A stretch of 31,487 nucleotides of DNA from Larix sibirica (lineage: Eukaryota > Streptophyta > Pinopsida > Pinales > Pinaceae), in the NCBI GenBank assembly GCA_004151065.3, contig NWUY0305086497.1, positions 1 through 31,487 on the forward strand, written 5' to 3'. The position numbers were made by a program, and so were the translations under genes. Shown here piece after piece: positions 19,894 to 30,429 of this stretch. The stretch's first letter is position 1, and every line of letters begins with the position of its first letter. The notes beneath the pieces are model-generated. The model was not told the DNA's origin, did not search any database, and saw only the letters and a list, made by a program, of their open reading frames with translations.

Positions 19894-20413
19894 AAGCCCT
19901 CCACTATATATTGTATGTATAGCTTTATATATATATATTCCCTATATTGCCTAGCTGTCTTCCCTTGTATCATCTAGCTTTATTCCCTACTTTGCTTGAG
20001 TCAATCGGTCCGGTTGTTCCTCTAGCTTTTTCTCTATCTATCTTGGCTCTACCCAACTATCTGGCTCTTTAGCTCCCGATCACCCAGCAGCTCCCCTGCC
20101 AGCCAGCTAACAAGTTGTTTCCAAGCCAGCCTCCGCACCCAATAATCTATTTATAGAATATATGTTCTAGAGAATGAAGAAATCTATCGAAAAATACAAA
20201 CATTGATTTACAAAGAGCATATTCAACTAGTTCCTCTCCTTGTGGAAGTCTAGTCATCTTAGTTCCTTAGAAAGATGGAACATGGTGCATGTGCATCGGC
20301 TACAGAGCTATCAATCAATTTTTGTAAATTATAAGTATACTCTTTCCAGAATATAGGATTTCTTTTCTTATTTGACGCAATTCTAAATTCTTTACAAAAA
20401 TGATCTCAAGTAA
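19894..20413. other. Pyrimidine-rich spacer
   Basis: Bases 19905-20140 are T/C-rich on the plus strand with repeated CTAGCT, AGCTTT and CCAGC words, a diverged low-complexity tract. The remainder is AT-rich and unassigned. Confidence 0.4.
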
Positions 20414-20925
20414 GGATCTAATAAAATCCCAATAGAGCCCTCATATGTTTGGAAAACTGCTTTCAAAAACAAGGAAAGCTCGTTGTTTAAATGGCTATAA
20501 ATGGGTAATAGAGGAATAGAAAGTCGTAATATACGGGTGCAAGCTAGAATAAGAGATGAGGCCGGGATTTCACGGTGTATGACTCGGATTATTTCTGAAA
20601 CTAGGGATGTACAGATGGATATGAGACATGCGGTGAATATATACCTTGAGGCAGCTTGAGCGGCCCTGGTAAGGAGACTTACTTCAATTGATATCCAGGT
20701 CCTCAACGCTTTCTTCCTGTGGTTAGGGGCGTTTGGCAGTGCTTTGATTCGAAGTGGTACGGTGCTCGAGTGACGTATAATAATGTACGGACAAAGTTGG
20801 GTCTTGCAGGTGATAATTCAATTAGTGTGAGGAGGTGTTTTCTTATTAATAACGTTTCATTCGAGGTACGTGAAGTTCTTTCCGCCCGACCACCAGGAGG
20901 GCGAAGGACGTTAAGTGACTTTTAG
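20414..20925 (+). pseudogene. Broken open frames, unrecognised
   Basis: The frame starting at 20414 has stops at 20498, 20657 and 20771. Between 20501 and 20770 it gives a charged, helix-like translation (RIRDEAGISR, IISETRDVQMDMRHAV). A second frame (20719-20925, GTG-started, 68 codons) overlaps its end as if after a frameshift and runs into the hairpin repeat at 20883. I noted a faint resemblance to a histone fold and did not accept it. No family is assigned. Confidence 0.18.
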
Positions 20926-20946
20926 ACCTAAGAAGGGCGAGGGACG
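20883..20946 (+). repeat. Two copies of the dispersed hairpin repeat
   Basis: Copy one (20883-20910) starts CGCCCGACC and ends GGGCGAAGGACG; its CGCCC and GGGCG arms can pair. Copy two (20921-20946) reads TTTAGACCTAAGAAGGGCG then AGGGACG and lacks the left arm. Relatives are at 16047-16076, 27906-27931, in reverse at 25649-25674, and in part at 4697, 19080 and 19249. The consensus is a roughly 27-base element with a G/C stem and an ACGTT end. Confidence 0.65.
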
Positions 20947-21014
20947 AGGGAATAGATGATTCAGTGAGAGAAAATTTTCAGAACAGATAAGGGATCAATT
21001 TACTTATATAGTGT

Positions 21015-21357
21015 ATGGGGATTGGGTCACTTACTTCAGAGCACCTATTCCGTTGGCATGAGATAAATGAAAAGCAGAAAGAGGCGTTGAGAGACGCAGT
21101 GAGTCAATATCGTACCTCACCGATCGGTGGGATTGCCCGATCGCCTTCTGTTAATCCTGGGTTTAAGGCCCCGAATAAGAGGCATCCCTCAGCTCCCCAT
21201 CCACGATAAGCCAAGTTGTCTTTAATAAACCGTGGAATGCAGTTCATTTATTGACGGAATAAACTGGAGGCCTTATTACCTAGGGTTCCCTTTCAAAGAA
21301 GAACAGAAAGAAGAAGCCAACTGCTTAAATTGAAAGGATCTAGCCCCAGGATTATAA
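21015..21357 (+). pseudogene. Stop-poor frame, unrecognised
   Basis: ATG 21015 opens 64 codons, and the same frame continues past TAA 21207 and TGA 21252 to about 21354, giving two internal stops in 114 codons. The product is basic and soluble (EINEKQKEALRDAVSQY, then later QRRTERRSQLLKLKG). It is followed within 30 bases by the next frame. No recognised motif. Confidence 0.2.
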
Positions 21358-21384
21358 GAATATAGATAGGCATGTTAAATTAAG

Positions 21385-22051
21385 ATGAAGGAACTTACCC
21401 CACCGCTGCTCTGTGACGAGCAACCATATTTTGGCAGCCTTAACCCGCGCCGTGACCGCGTATTACCGCGGAACTTCACCGACGTTGATTTAAAGGATCA
21501 ATTTCGTGCGGTGAGTTTCGATGCAAAAGGGTTTTCACCTTCTCGACACCGGATGAAAAGACTCTTCGCTTCCTTATCGAAGGTAGAAAAGAAAGCATCT
21601 TGATGAATTAGCATATTCCATCATTCATCGAAAGCTACCTTTGACTGCGAGGAAAGACAGAATGAATGAAGTATAAACGCTAAGTAGGCAGATTGCGGAG
21701 ACTAGGAGCAAGCAACAGGAACTGAAAGCCAAAATATACTTATGGAATAAACTACCATTTATTGCTAACCATACAGCCCATGACACAACTAGAAGCAGCG
21801 CTCTGTGATCCTTGATTAATGGCTACTCAAACCAGTGCTGCATACAAATAAATAGAGATTCTTTCCAATTATCCCATCTTCGTGTTAAGGAGAGAGCAGT
21901 TTACAAAACTTATTTTAATAAGGACATTTTCACTATAAATGAGAAATGTTTTTTTTCTTCATCATGTTTCCAAACACAAAAATATACTTGGTCATTCCCA
22001 TGCTCGTCTCTGCATTACATTCCAGGTTATAACTTTATTAGCCAAAGCTAG
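21385..22051 (+). pseudogene. Frame-shifted open region, unrecognised
   Basis: ATG 21385 opens 72 codons (charged, with DVDLKDQFRAVSFDAKGF) ending at TGA 21601. One base further the next frame continues from about 21584 to the TAG at 22049 with only two stops (21674 and 21806). The continuation includes a Lys/Arg/Glu-rich helix-like run (RQIAETRSKQQELKAKI). One frameshift plus two stops in about 222 codons is what a moderately decayed gene would look like. I cannot name it. Confidence 0.25.
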
Positions 22052-22305
22052 CCACATCAAATTCTAGTTTTTCATGGAGGTTTTACCTTCCATAGGTATT
22101 CACTCCACCTTTTTATCTACCGCTTATGGTCTTCGCACAGATCAAAGTGCATGGACTAGAAAATATTTATTAGTGCAGGTGGACTACAGCAAGTGTCTCT
22201 TTAGGGGCAATTGGGCTAGTTAACGGACGACCTAAGTAGTTATGGGCTAAGACGCTTGGAACTTTCCGCTAGTATATAGGGCTCTCTCTCCAGGACTAAG
22301 ACTAA

Positions 22306-22776
22306 GCTAGGTTTCTTAAAGCTTGTTTACGAGGAGCTATTCCTCTCCGATCAATAAATACAATCCAATCAATAAATCAGCCCGCCCACAATCAAATAAA
22401 GAAACACGGTATATCAATGTATATAACGTTATGTGTTATCTGCACCTTGGTGTTCACAGTTTCGCTGTGGCTTTATTGAAACTGGATCAGTTTCCACTGG
22501 GTGTTCAAATCAATGTGTCCTATCGGTTTTAACCCTAGGTCCTGTTGTGTTCAGTTCTCTCACAAGGTATCTATCAATCAGCATTTTGTTAGTCCAGTCC
22601 AGGTAGTAACTCATGTGTTCCGTACCGTGCGGCTTTTCTGTTCATTCTCCCAGCCTGCTAGCTTCCTCCCCAGCAAGCTCCCCATCCAGCCAAGGTTGAT
22701 TCAACGAGCAAGCAGCAATCCCAGACTCAATCCTAGCTTATTAGCCATCTCGCCATTGGTTTCTTGCTTATCTTAA
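22306..22776 (+). pseudogene. Stop-poor frame with one TGA
   Basis: 156 codons after the TAA at 22303 contain one stop (TGA 22477) before TAA 22774. The middle has a hydrophobic run (YITLCVICTLVFTVSLWLY), and the end (22640-22760) is Ser/Pro/Leu-rich because it lies in a CAGCAAGCTCCC-type low-complexity stretch. It continues the zone of stop-poor frames that starts near 19400. No family is recognised. Confidence 0.2.
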
Positions 22777-23483
22777 CTGGCAGGCTGACTGGTAAAATAA
22801 AGCGGTACCTAGGTGATTACTGCTTGCCTTAGAAATAAATTGAACTCATCAACCTTTTTGACCTTACCCTGTTTTTATATCGCTGCCTTCATCGAACGGA
22901 GAACCAATTTCACCTATCTTTGGCTGGATAACAATGGGAATGTTCTCACCTGGACTAAGTGAAGGAATGACAATCATTACATATGTTGCACCATTCAAAG
23001 ATCATATGGTAGTCGTAGCCAACCAGTCATAGTCAGTCGTCATAGCCAGGAAGGCGCCATAAAGTCAGTGCCAGAGGATCATAGCCGATAGCCCCAACCA
23101 TTGTCAGTCTCATAGACAGTAGGTCCAGAAGCTCATAGCCGCCGATACATTTGTCATTGCCTGAGGGGAATTAACATAAAGTCATTGCCGAGAACCGGGA
23201 TTCCTTGCCAGTAGTACTTGTCAGACTGCTAGCCAGACCCAAGATAGAAGGACCCTACAGGATAGAGCTCCACGTACTTAATACTAGTTACTACCTAACT
23301 TACCGATACGGAACATTAGTTCCTACATTGAATGTATTTAAATGAAGGGATGAATGACGATGCTTACTTATCTAGAGCCTCATTTTGCCTTGAACCAGCG
23401 CCAAGAGCAAACCACACTAGATATACTTATTTTGCTCACCAACCAGCAATCCGAGCCAGCTAGCAAGCATCGTTCAAGCACAA
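22777..23483. repeat. Spacer with a GTCATAGCC/GTCATTGCC tract
   Basis: From about 22990 to 23240 diverged units containing AGTCGTAGCC, AGTCGTCATAGCC, AAAGTCAGTGCC, TCATAGCCGATAGCC, TTGTCATTGCC and AAAGTCATTGCCGAG follow each other at irregular 12-30 base steps. Similar words recur at 18790-18835 and 26165-26290. No gene is supported. Confidence 0.5.
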
Positions 23484-24651
23484 GTGTGCAACATTCATTG
23501 TCAAAATGCAATTACTCGTTGCTGTAGCGTAACTACTTCAAGGCCTTATCAAATTAGAATTGAAAATAGTGTCAACCTTATTTCATGCACTGTAACAAAG
23601 TTTTATTGGCAAAGAAGGGTTTTCAAAGGAGTAACAGTAGCACTGAAAAGGCAGGCTAGCCATTGCAGCCAGCGATCCTATCCATCCTTACCTTTTGTTT
23701 ACTTAATTTACAATTCCTTTTCCCTCTCTTATGGTCGAGCTGCTTCGCAACCTCTATAAATGCCATTTTTAGCCCTTGCAATAGGTCTCACAGTTCAACT
23801 TCATTTACCCTGGTTGAGCGTGCTTATGCATCCTCGATAATTTGCTTTTAGCTCTCGCAGTTGAGCATTTGTTGGATAATAAAGCAAGAAATAAATACAC
23901 TGGCAGAGAATAGATGAGCTTCCCCTCACAGCAGGGGAGATGGATTAAACATACATTCTATAGGATAGATGGAAGAGCTACTATTTCACGTGGTATGCAT
24001 GCCTATTTTACTGCGCCTGACCATTAATTCACTAATCTAATTTGAGGTGCCCAATCATGTTACTAAGCGTCGCGTTTTAGCTAACAAATGAAAGGTATAT
24101 ATGCCTACTTACTTTTAGAACTGAAACATTTTATAGATCATTACAGCTACTGAATGGCATCTACAATATAAAAACTGCATCTTTAACTGCTTGTACGGTT
24201 TCATCTGGACCAGAAACTACTAATGGGTATAGAACTGTTCGTGCCGCTTCTACCTTAGATTGAGTTAATTGCCGAAAGGAAATTCACCGAGAGCGGTTTA
24301 TGAGGTTTTATAGAAGGTTCCGATGAGGGAGATCGCCTAGAATACAAAATAGTTTTTCTAAAGGAAAGACTGGAATGATCGGGGAGGTATGGCTTATATG
24401 ATCTATAGTTTAGTCTCTCTAGCCAGTCTCTTTCAAGGTAACGCTTTCAAGCCAGTCTTTCTATCAAAGAAGTGGCTCATTTATTGTGTAAACTCCGTTT
24501 AGGAGGCTAAAGAATTAATACGCGGAAGGGGCAGTTTTTAACAATTATTTCTAATTAGAGGGTTGGGTAATAATGAGATATTTGGATAAATGAATAAAAA
24601 AAAACTGAGATGCCCCAATACCTATCCCGGCTACCTCGCCTAACGACTTAA
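23484..24651. other. Unassigned spacer
   Basis: Two short overlapping plus frames (23484-23759 and 23663-23851) lack motifs and are within chance. AGCCAGTCT repeats occur near 24418-24460. TTGTACGGTTT at 24190 recalls the 3' strand of a group II domain V, but its partner strand is missing. Confidence 0.3.
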
Positions 24652-25010
24652 TTGAAGGAAGGGGCTGTTAAAGAGAGATGTAATTACGCTTTTTATTCTT
24701 TTAGTTACCAACCCCTACGAACGAACCAGCCTTATGAACCAGACCTCGTGGGTGGGACTTGTACCATGGCTCTGACCATTTGGCTACTAGGGACAAATTA
24801 CTTTTGGGCGCGTCGTGTGCCCTTTTCATCGTTCGTTTTGCGCTTTATCTTGGCCACTTCGGCTATCTCTCTCTTGCTTACGGGTATAATATATCCCATT
24901 TTGTATACGGATATTTGGGTACGATCAATCCTCCACCCATTCATTCAATATATCAAGTTAATAAGGCAGTAGTTACTAAATTAAAGAAGGCAGTTCCAAC
25001 AATTAAATGA
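24652..25010 (+). CDS. Two overlapping hydrophobic frames
   Basis: One frame (24652-24972, TTG-started, internal ATG near 24768) encodes several apolar segments (FVLRFILATSAISLLLTGIIY). The overlapping one (24759-25010, TTG-started) has FIVRFALYLGHFGYLSLAYG and a Lys-rich end. Only one can be real. Composition (T-rich second positions) produces hydrophobic translations readily, and I recognise no family. Confidence 0.12.
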
Positions 25011-25648
25011 TGGACGTAGCTGTCCAACTGATAGCCTTCTAGCTTACCCAGTGTCTGCTCCCTCCACAAATACCTGAATCAGGGTTTTGAAGTTCGTAGA
25101 TTCTGTAAGCGCTGAACCAGGTTTTCCTTTCCTTTCAATCAGGGTATGTGGTTAACAACTTGTTGGAGATGGAAGCACTGAATGTAGCTGGGGTTGTGCA
25201 AATAGAAAAAGTAAGTAAGTCGTGATAGAGTTCAAAAGAATGTATAAAAAAAGGTTTATCAAGCCCGGCACGATATTACGTAATCTAAATATAAATGGTG
25301 TTATTTATAAATAACATATATAAGGACCACCCGATTGATCTAAGCCGACTTCGTTTGAAGATTCCCTCGTGTTTATATTCAGACACCAGGTGGGGTTGGT
25401 CCGATTGATTAGGAAACACTTTGAAGCATATTATAAAAGTAAAATCTTTTTGTTTAGACAAAGTCATACAGGTATGATACATCTGGGGTGAGGTACGAAC
25501 TCTCTCCCTTTAGGGATAGGGGTCCCAAACTATATGTTTTCTATAATAAAATTGATTCATTTCATAATACCCTTCCTCCGCCAAAGGTTATAGTGGCATA
25601 AAGGGGCTAACCCTCAAAGCAATCGATGGCATCCCGGTATAATATATA
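25011..25648. other. Unassigned spacer
   Basis: Nothing recognised. A 65-codon minus frame (25285-25482) has no motif. Confidence 0.3.
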
Positions 25649-25674
25649 AACGTCCTTGCCCTCGGAAGGACAAG
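25649..25674 (-). repeat. Reverse copy of the dispersed hairpin repeat
   Basis: AACGTCCTTGCCCTCGGAAG (25649-25668) followed by GACAAG. GTCCTT (25652-25657) and AAGGAC (25666-25671) form a perfect 6-bp stem. In reverse complement it reads GAGGGCAAGGACGTT, aligning with GAGGGCGAAGGACGTT at 20897-20912, and GGCAAGGACGTTT is identical to 4697-4709. Confidence 0.6.
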
Positions 25675-27905
25675 CGGCTTCGCTCCTGAACTGTCCAAAA
25701 CGGAAAATTAGACTATTTTATAATAAGATCTGGTCCAACGAAACATAGTGTCTGCGCCCGACATAGATATAATTTACACCGTGCATTATAAACTTATAAT
25801 GTTGCACTATCATCAGCACTCTGCTCCTTCCTCTCATTGCATATCAACGTAAGTCAGCATCATCCATTATTGCATCCATCCAGTGCTGTATGAAACCCTG
25901 TGTTATTCTGTATAGGCCCCATCCCGGGAACATGTCAGTTGGCCCTTAAATAAAGTTGTGTACTTAGGGAATGAGGGTAGGTGCTTACGTTATCTTGGAA
26001 AATTCTAAATACACTTTACCCAGGAGAGAGGAGGTGTTTTTCCCCAGTTCGACGTGACCTACCTATACTTTGTGCCCAATTAACTTTTCTCAGTGCCTTA
26101 AAGAAAGACTTATACTCTTTAGAAGCTAGACTCATCAGTCAGTGCAACTATATTCTCATTGCTACAAGGTCATTGCCAGAGTCAATCAGAGTTTAAAGCC
26201 CAGTGGTAACCAATAAGGATGTTTAATTGACTAGAGCTCCCAATCATAGCTAATAGCAGAGCCAGAAGCTTGTCATTGTCAAACTATCATAGTTGTTGAT
26301 CGATAATAAGAAGGGCAATATAATAAAGAAGGAAGCCCCCATAAAGTAATAAATACCCAGAATAGTACTCTATAAAGCACCTTACAAATAGAGGTGCCCC
26401 TTCATTTTAGACCCGAGAGGAAGGACTTACAGAGGAGATATAGCCCATTTTTTTTTATTAATATGGGCCTTTTCAATAAATTTATCTATCATTTAAGGAT
26501 GGATTCATCCGCATGGGGTATTCGGCTGGGTTTCGATCCCTGGATCCCAGGCTAATGGGCGGGAATACTCTGCTTTGACTCATGGGATACTCAGCTATAA
26601 TAATAAGTGGCAGGCAAAAAGGATATGCTAGATAGATTTTTCAAGGGACGGATCGATAAAGACAATAAGAAGTTAGGGTAAAACATATTCTAAAAAACAT
26701 TATTATCATTCTATATTTTCTTTCACATAAATATTTTTTTTAGGCGGTCATAGACATTACGACTCATCCGAGCCGCTAAAAATGTCTTTTTATTATTCAA
26801 TTTTTGCTTTTAATAAACTTTCTACTCTATCCCGGTTTTATAAATAGAGCCAACTATCCTGCCTGGTTTATAGAGAAAACGAATGGTTGTCCATATTTTA
26901 TCCCCCGGTTACAAAAGAGCCTAGTGAAAATAGACCTGGTTGTTCATATCCAAAACTGGCTTGTTATTTTTTCCTCCCTGGTAGCTAATATAGGAAGCTC
27001 TCCTGCTAGTTTATACAACATAGCCCACGGACTAGCATAGCTTATATAGAATTGGTCCAAGCATAGCACTATACACATTTATTAGATATATATTGAGTTT
27101 TCTATTTATTTATAAATAATAGGTTCACCCATTCCACAAACTCAACCATGCCAAGTCCACCAAATTCACCAACACCTTCGACACTATATCAAACTCAGGG
27201 AGAGTAAATATGTGCTTTGAATGAACACGTGATACACAGAGGTGACACCATGGGGGATATGTGTAGTCAGTGAATGGCTGGCAGTAGAGAGAGAGACGTC
27301 CCCTGGTTGCCATGCCCGATTTTCGTCTGGTGGGGAACATGGAATGGATGGAGGAAGTAGTTATGGGAATGGGTGGGTGCACCTCACCTCACGCTGGGCA
27401 CTACCTTACCTGCGTGAATGGCTCAACCTAGCTTGTATCCCCTCTATCTAGTCCCTCTCCCTTAGCAAGATGAGATGGGTGGTGCCCGACTGAAGAACCT
27501 GAAAACCATCCTATGCGGCGGATTATTCTAGCAGCAGATTCAACAAGTTCCCTCGGCTTAGTCCCGGATTAATGGAGCGGAACCTTATAATAGCAGAACG
27601 GGCAAGTTATTAATAAACGTATCCATGCGAGCTTATATATGAATGGGATTCGGGGTATGCTACTACGTACGGCAAGATCAAGGCAAGTTGAAAGTGTCTT
27701 AGTTATTGGAGAATATAGTGAATTATTGGAACTAGGAGGAGGGGCACACAACCCCTTTCAGATTGTTGTTGTTTGTTGCACTCATGCATAGAGAGTAAGT
27801 AAGGTGCACTCGGAACCTGTATAACAAGAAATAAGGCGCATAGTGTTGTCATGGGCTTAACGTATTGTGAGTTCTTAGAGTAGTCAATGTAAAGGACGGA
27901 GGGCT
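25675..27905. other. Unassigned spacer
   Basis: About 2.2 kb with no supported gene. The 71-codon frame at 25981-26196 has ordinary composition but no motif or context. A CATTGCCAGAG/CATAGC cluster at 26165-26290 resembles the 22990-23240 tract. Frames at 26804, 27125 and 27242 are not supported. Confidence 0.35.
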
Positions 27906-27931
27906 CGCCCGACCAAAGAAGGGCAAAGACG
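27906..27931 (+). repeat. Copy of the dispersed hairpin repeat
   Basis: CGCCCGACCAAAGAAGGGC followed by AAAGACG. The GCCC and GGGC arms pair. It differs from the 20883 and 16047 copies at a few positions only, in the loop and in the right flank. Confidence 0.6.
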
Positions 27932-28739
27932 TCGAGATGGCAAAATTGTAATTACATAGGTTATAGTTAGTTGTTGAAGGTTGTTCCCAGGTAGAGCTAA
28001 TGATAACCTCTTTCAATGGAGAAACAAGTGTTTATATACTTACTCTGACACACCTATTTTTGTTTAACGATGTGTTATGGGTTTTACTCTACTCTAACAG
28101 CAGAGAGGTAGCACCCAATAGCAGCATAGTTATGACAATATTATATGTTAATTAGATTGACTAGCAGCGAAGTACAGGCATATATTGAATAAACACCTGG
28201 GATTCATAGGTTGTGTCCATGTCAATTAGCAGACAACACTATCTTATTCTATGTAGTATAGTTTATGGATAGAAAACTTGTTGGCACGAACATGTCCTTC
28301 CTGGGCACGGTGGTTTGATAACTACTGGTGGTCACGTCGCGTATAAATTAATCCTGTTCACATAACCGGTAACGCTTAGAATTAAGGCTATTTAAGCAGA
28401 CCTTTATCATCGTCTCGCACCTTGATGACTCACTCACTATTGACCTAACGGACTACCTCTCATAGTGCTGCTGCCCCGGTCGTAGAACCTCATCAAGTAG
28501 TATCGCTCCATCTTCCTTATATAATAGGCTTTACTCGGAGGCTAAAGCAGATAGACTCTACAGACCTTCACTTAGCGGATGTAGAGATTTATTTAAAGGA
28601 TCACTTATTAAAATGGGACAAGGTAAAGTATCCATGGCGAGTGGACATAACTTGCCACTAACTAACGGAGCCAAGTTTAAGGAGCATAATTCCTAGGATA
28701 AGTTCCATAATCAATCATTTCCATAAACAGTTGAGGTCC
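27932..28739. other. Unassigned spacer
   Basis: Bases 28461-28505 match the repeat at 17766-17815. Otherwise no gene, RNA or clear repeat is seen. Confidence 0.4.
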
Positions 28740-29860
28740 CCAGCGTCAATTGAACCAACATCAATTGAAGTATAGGATAAGGAGGAAGAAGGAGAGTAGG
28801 CGTCTATAAGCAGCCGAGTCAACAAGTTCCCATGAGTAGTTTCACCAGCTTCATTCCCAACATCCCCAGAAGCATTTGAAGGAGCATTCTTCCCGGGATC
28901 AGCAGTTGAAGGAACATAATTTCCATAAGCCGAACCAACAGTTTTAGAACCAGAAGCATTACCCGTAGCAGTTTAACCATAAGTTGTTCCAGCACCAGTT
29001 GCACCAGTTGAACAAGGAGCATTATGACCAACAGTATAAGCATCGCACAACAAGAAGTACCAGTTCCACCGGCATTTCCAGGGTTATTCCCAGAAGCAGT
29101 TCTACCAGCACCAGTTTAAGGAGCAGCAATCCCAGCATCCCCGGCGTCATTATTAGAACAAACATAACCAGTTGAACCATATTCTATTGGTGGCATAATC
29201 ATTCTTCCCAGCACGACCAGCAGCCTAAGTGAAACCAGTCGAATCAGCAGAACGACCAGTTCCAGGGTCAAAAGTACCGGGACAAGCAGGAAAAGCATTT
29301 TCATAAGCTGTTTAAGTGGCATAACCCAGTATAAGCAATCCCAGTTGAACCAACAGTAGTAGCATCACCAGCCTCCTCATTATTTCCAGCATCCCCACGC
29401 CAATTGAACCAGCCGCCTCATTCCTGGCAGCATAACCACAAGCATTATTATTATTCTCAGCATTTGAACCAGCAGCGTTCCCAGCAGCATCTCCATAAGT
29501 AGTTGAAGAAGCATCACCAGTAGTTGAACCAACATCAATATAACCAGCATTTCCAGGATAAAAGGATTATTCCCACCAACACAAGGAGGACCAGCAGAAG
29601 CATTCGAATAGGCATATGAATAAGCATCCAAAGCAACATTTCAAGCAGCAGTACAACCAGCATCCCCATACGCACCGGTTGAAGGAGCAATATTAGTAGG
29701 GTCATTTGAATTAACAGTTCCCGTAGCATTTCCAATAGCTGTTGAAGGAGCAGTCTTCCCAGCCTCAATTCCAGGATCAGTTCCAGCAGCCTCATCATTC
29801 TTCCCAGCATTGACAACCAGTTGATAGCCCGGCATTGCCAATCATAGCCCATAGCAGTAC
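28740..29860. repeat. Long degenerate 12-bp-based array, copy 2
   Basis: About 1.1 kb made of diverged steps near 12 bases (for example GCATTCGAATAG, GCATATGAATAA, GCATCCAAAGCA in succession near 29608). TTGAACCA occurs exactly at 28750, 29172, 29345, 29404, 29464 and 29524; the last four are 59, 60 and 60 bases apart, five times twelve. ATCATTCTTCCCAGCA at 29198 and 29794 matches 13684. Minus-strand translation gives Leu/Met-rich frames in one phase (28819-29043, 29535-29894) and Ala/Gly/Asn/Thr-rich four-residue steps in another (29641-29841). These change meaning with phase, as repeat by-products do, so none is called a gene. Confidence 0.7.
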
Positions 29861-29935
29861 CCAGAAGGTTAGATGTAGTACCCAGTAGAATCATTCATTC
29901 AGTAAGTATGTAACTAAGAAAGCTGTATCACTTCA

Positions 29936-30016
29936 CTTGCTAATCTAAGACATATAGGGGATCTAAGACATATAGGGGGGTACATCTTGCTAATCTAAGA
30001 CATCTAGGGGGTACAT
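29936..30016 (+). repeat. Nearly intact tandem repeat, three units
   Basis: Units carrying ATCTAAGACATATAGGGG start at about 29936, 29961 and 29986. The first and third are preceded by CTTGCTA, the second and third are followed by GGTACAT, and the third has one change (CATCTAGGGG). Little divergence means recent duplication, unlike the worn arrays next to it. Confidence 0.85.
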
Positions 30017-30315
30017 GTAGTGATGGTGTTATGTGTTGTATGGTGGGGATTTATTAATGGATAGGAATAATGGTTAAGCATAGAGAACGCATAGGCAGAA
30101 AGAGGAAGTAATCGAGCGAAGGAGGAGGTTATTACTACTGCCCAAAAGAGAAGGTTACCTGTGGTGTTATTGGCTTCTTATAAAGGCACATAAAGGTAAA
30201 AAAGTATCAACTACACATCAAACAGTGTATGAGAGGGCTAATAGAGACCAAGTAGAGTGGTTTCTTGTGTCATGTGAGAGGTGGGTCTGGGCGTGGTCTG
30301 GGATTGTCAATGCAC
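30017..30315. other. Unassigned spacer
   Basis: No feature recognised. The first part of an 88-codon plus frame (30225-30491) lies here, but its later half runs through the 25-bp duplication and it is not supported. Confidence 0.3.
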
Positions 30316-30365
30316 GCTCTGGTGCTATAGGTTCCTTCTTGCTCTGGTGCTATAGGTTCCTCCCC
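30316..30365 (+). repeat. 25-bp tandem duplication
   Basis: GCTCTGGTGCTATAGGTTCC occurs exactly at 30316-30335 and 30341-30360, giving a 25-base period. It is recent by its lack of change. Confidence 0.9.
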
Positions 30366-30429
30366 CTCCTTCTTTTTTATCTTCCCCGCCCCCTCCGAAG
30401 AATAGCTGGACCACGCCCCCTTCCCCTTA

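Noticed and set aside
20501-20770. Faint resemblance of the broken frame to a histone fold
   Set aside because: The best ungapped comparison I could make by eye was about one residue in five, with an internal stop and no conserved tail. That is within what chance gives when one looks for it.
24180-24200. TTGTACGGTTT resembling the 3' strand of group II domain V
   Set aside because: The complementary 5' strand with a GAAA-type loop is absent from the 34-base span required.
26521-26560. GGGTTTCGATCCCTGGATCCC, like a tRNA T-arm
   Set aside because: No acceptor, D-arm or anticodon stem could be placed upstream. The same holds for the T-loop-like words at 9765, 10140 and 17860.
28740-29860. CRISPR array
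   Set aside because: Repeats are short and diverged without constant repeat and unique spacer alternation, and no cas-like gene is present.
28819-29894. Leu/Met-rich minus-strand frames, up to 119 codons
   Set aside because: They lie on the 12-bp array, other phases of the same DNA give equally long Ala/Gly/Asn frames, and the sequence has no protein-like variation.
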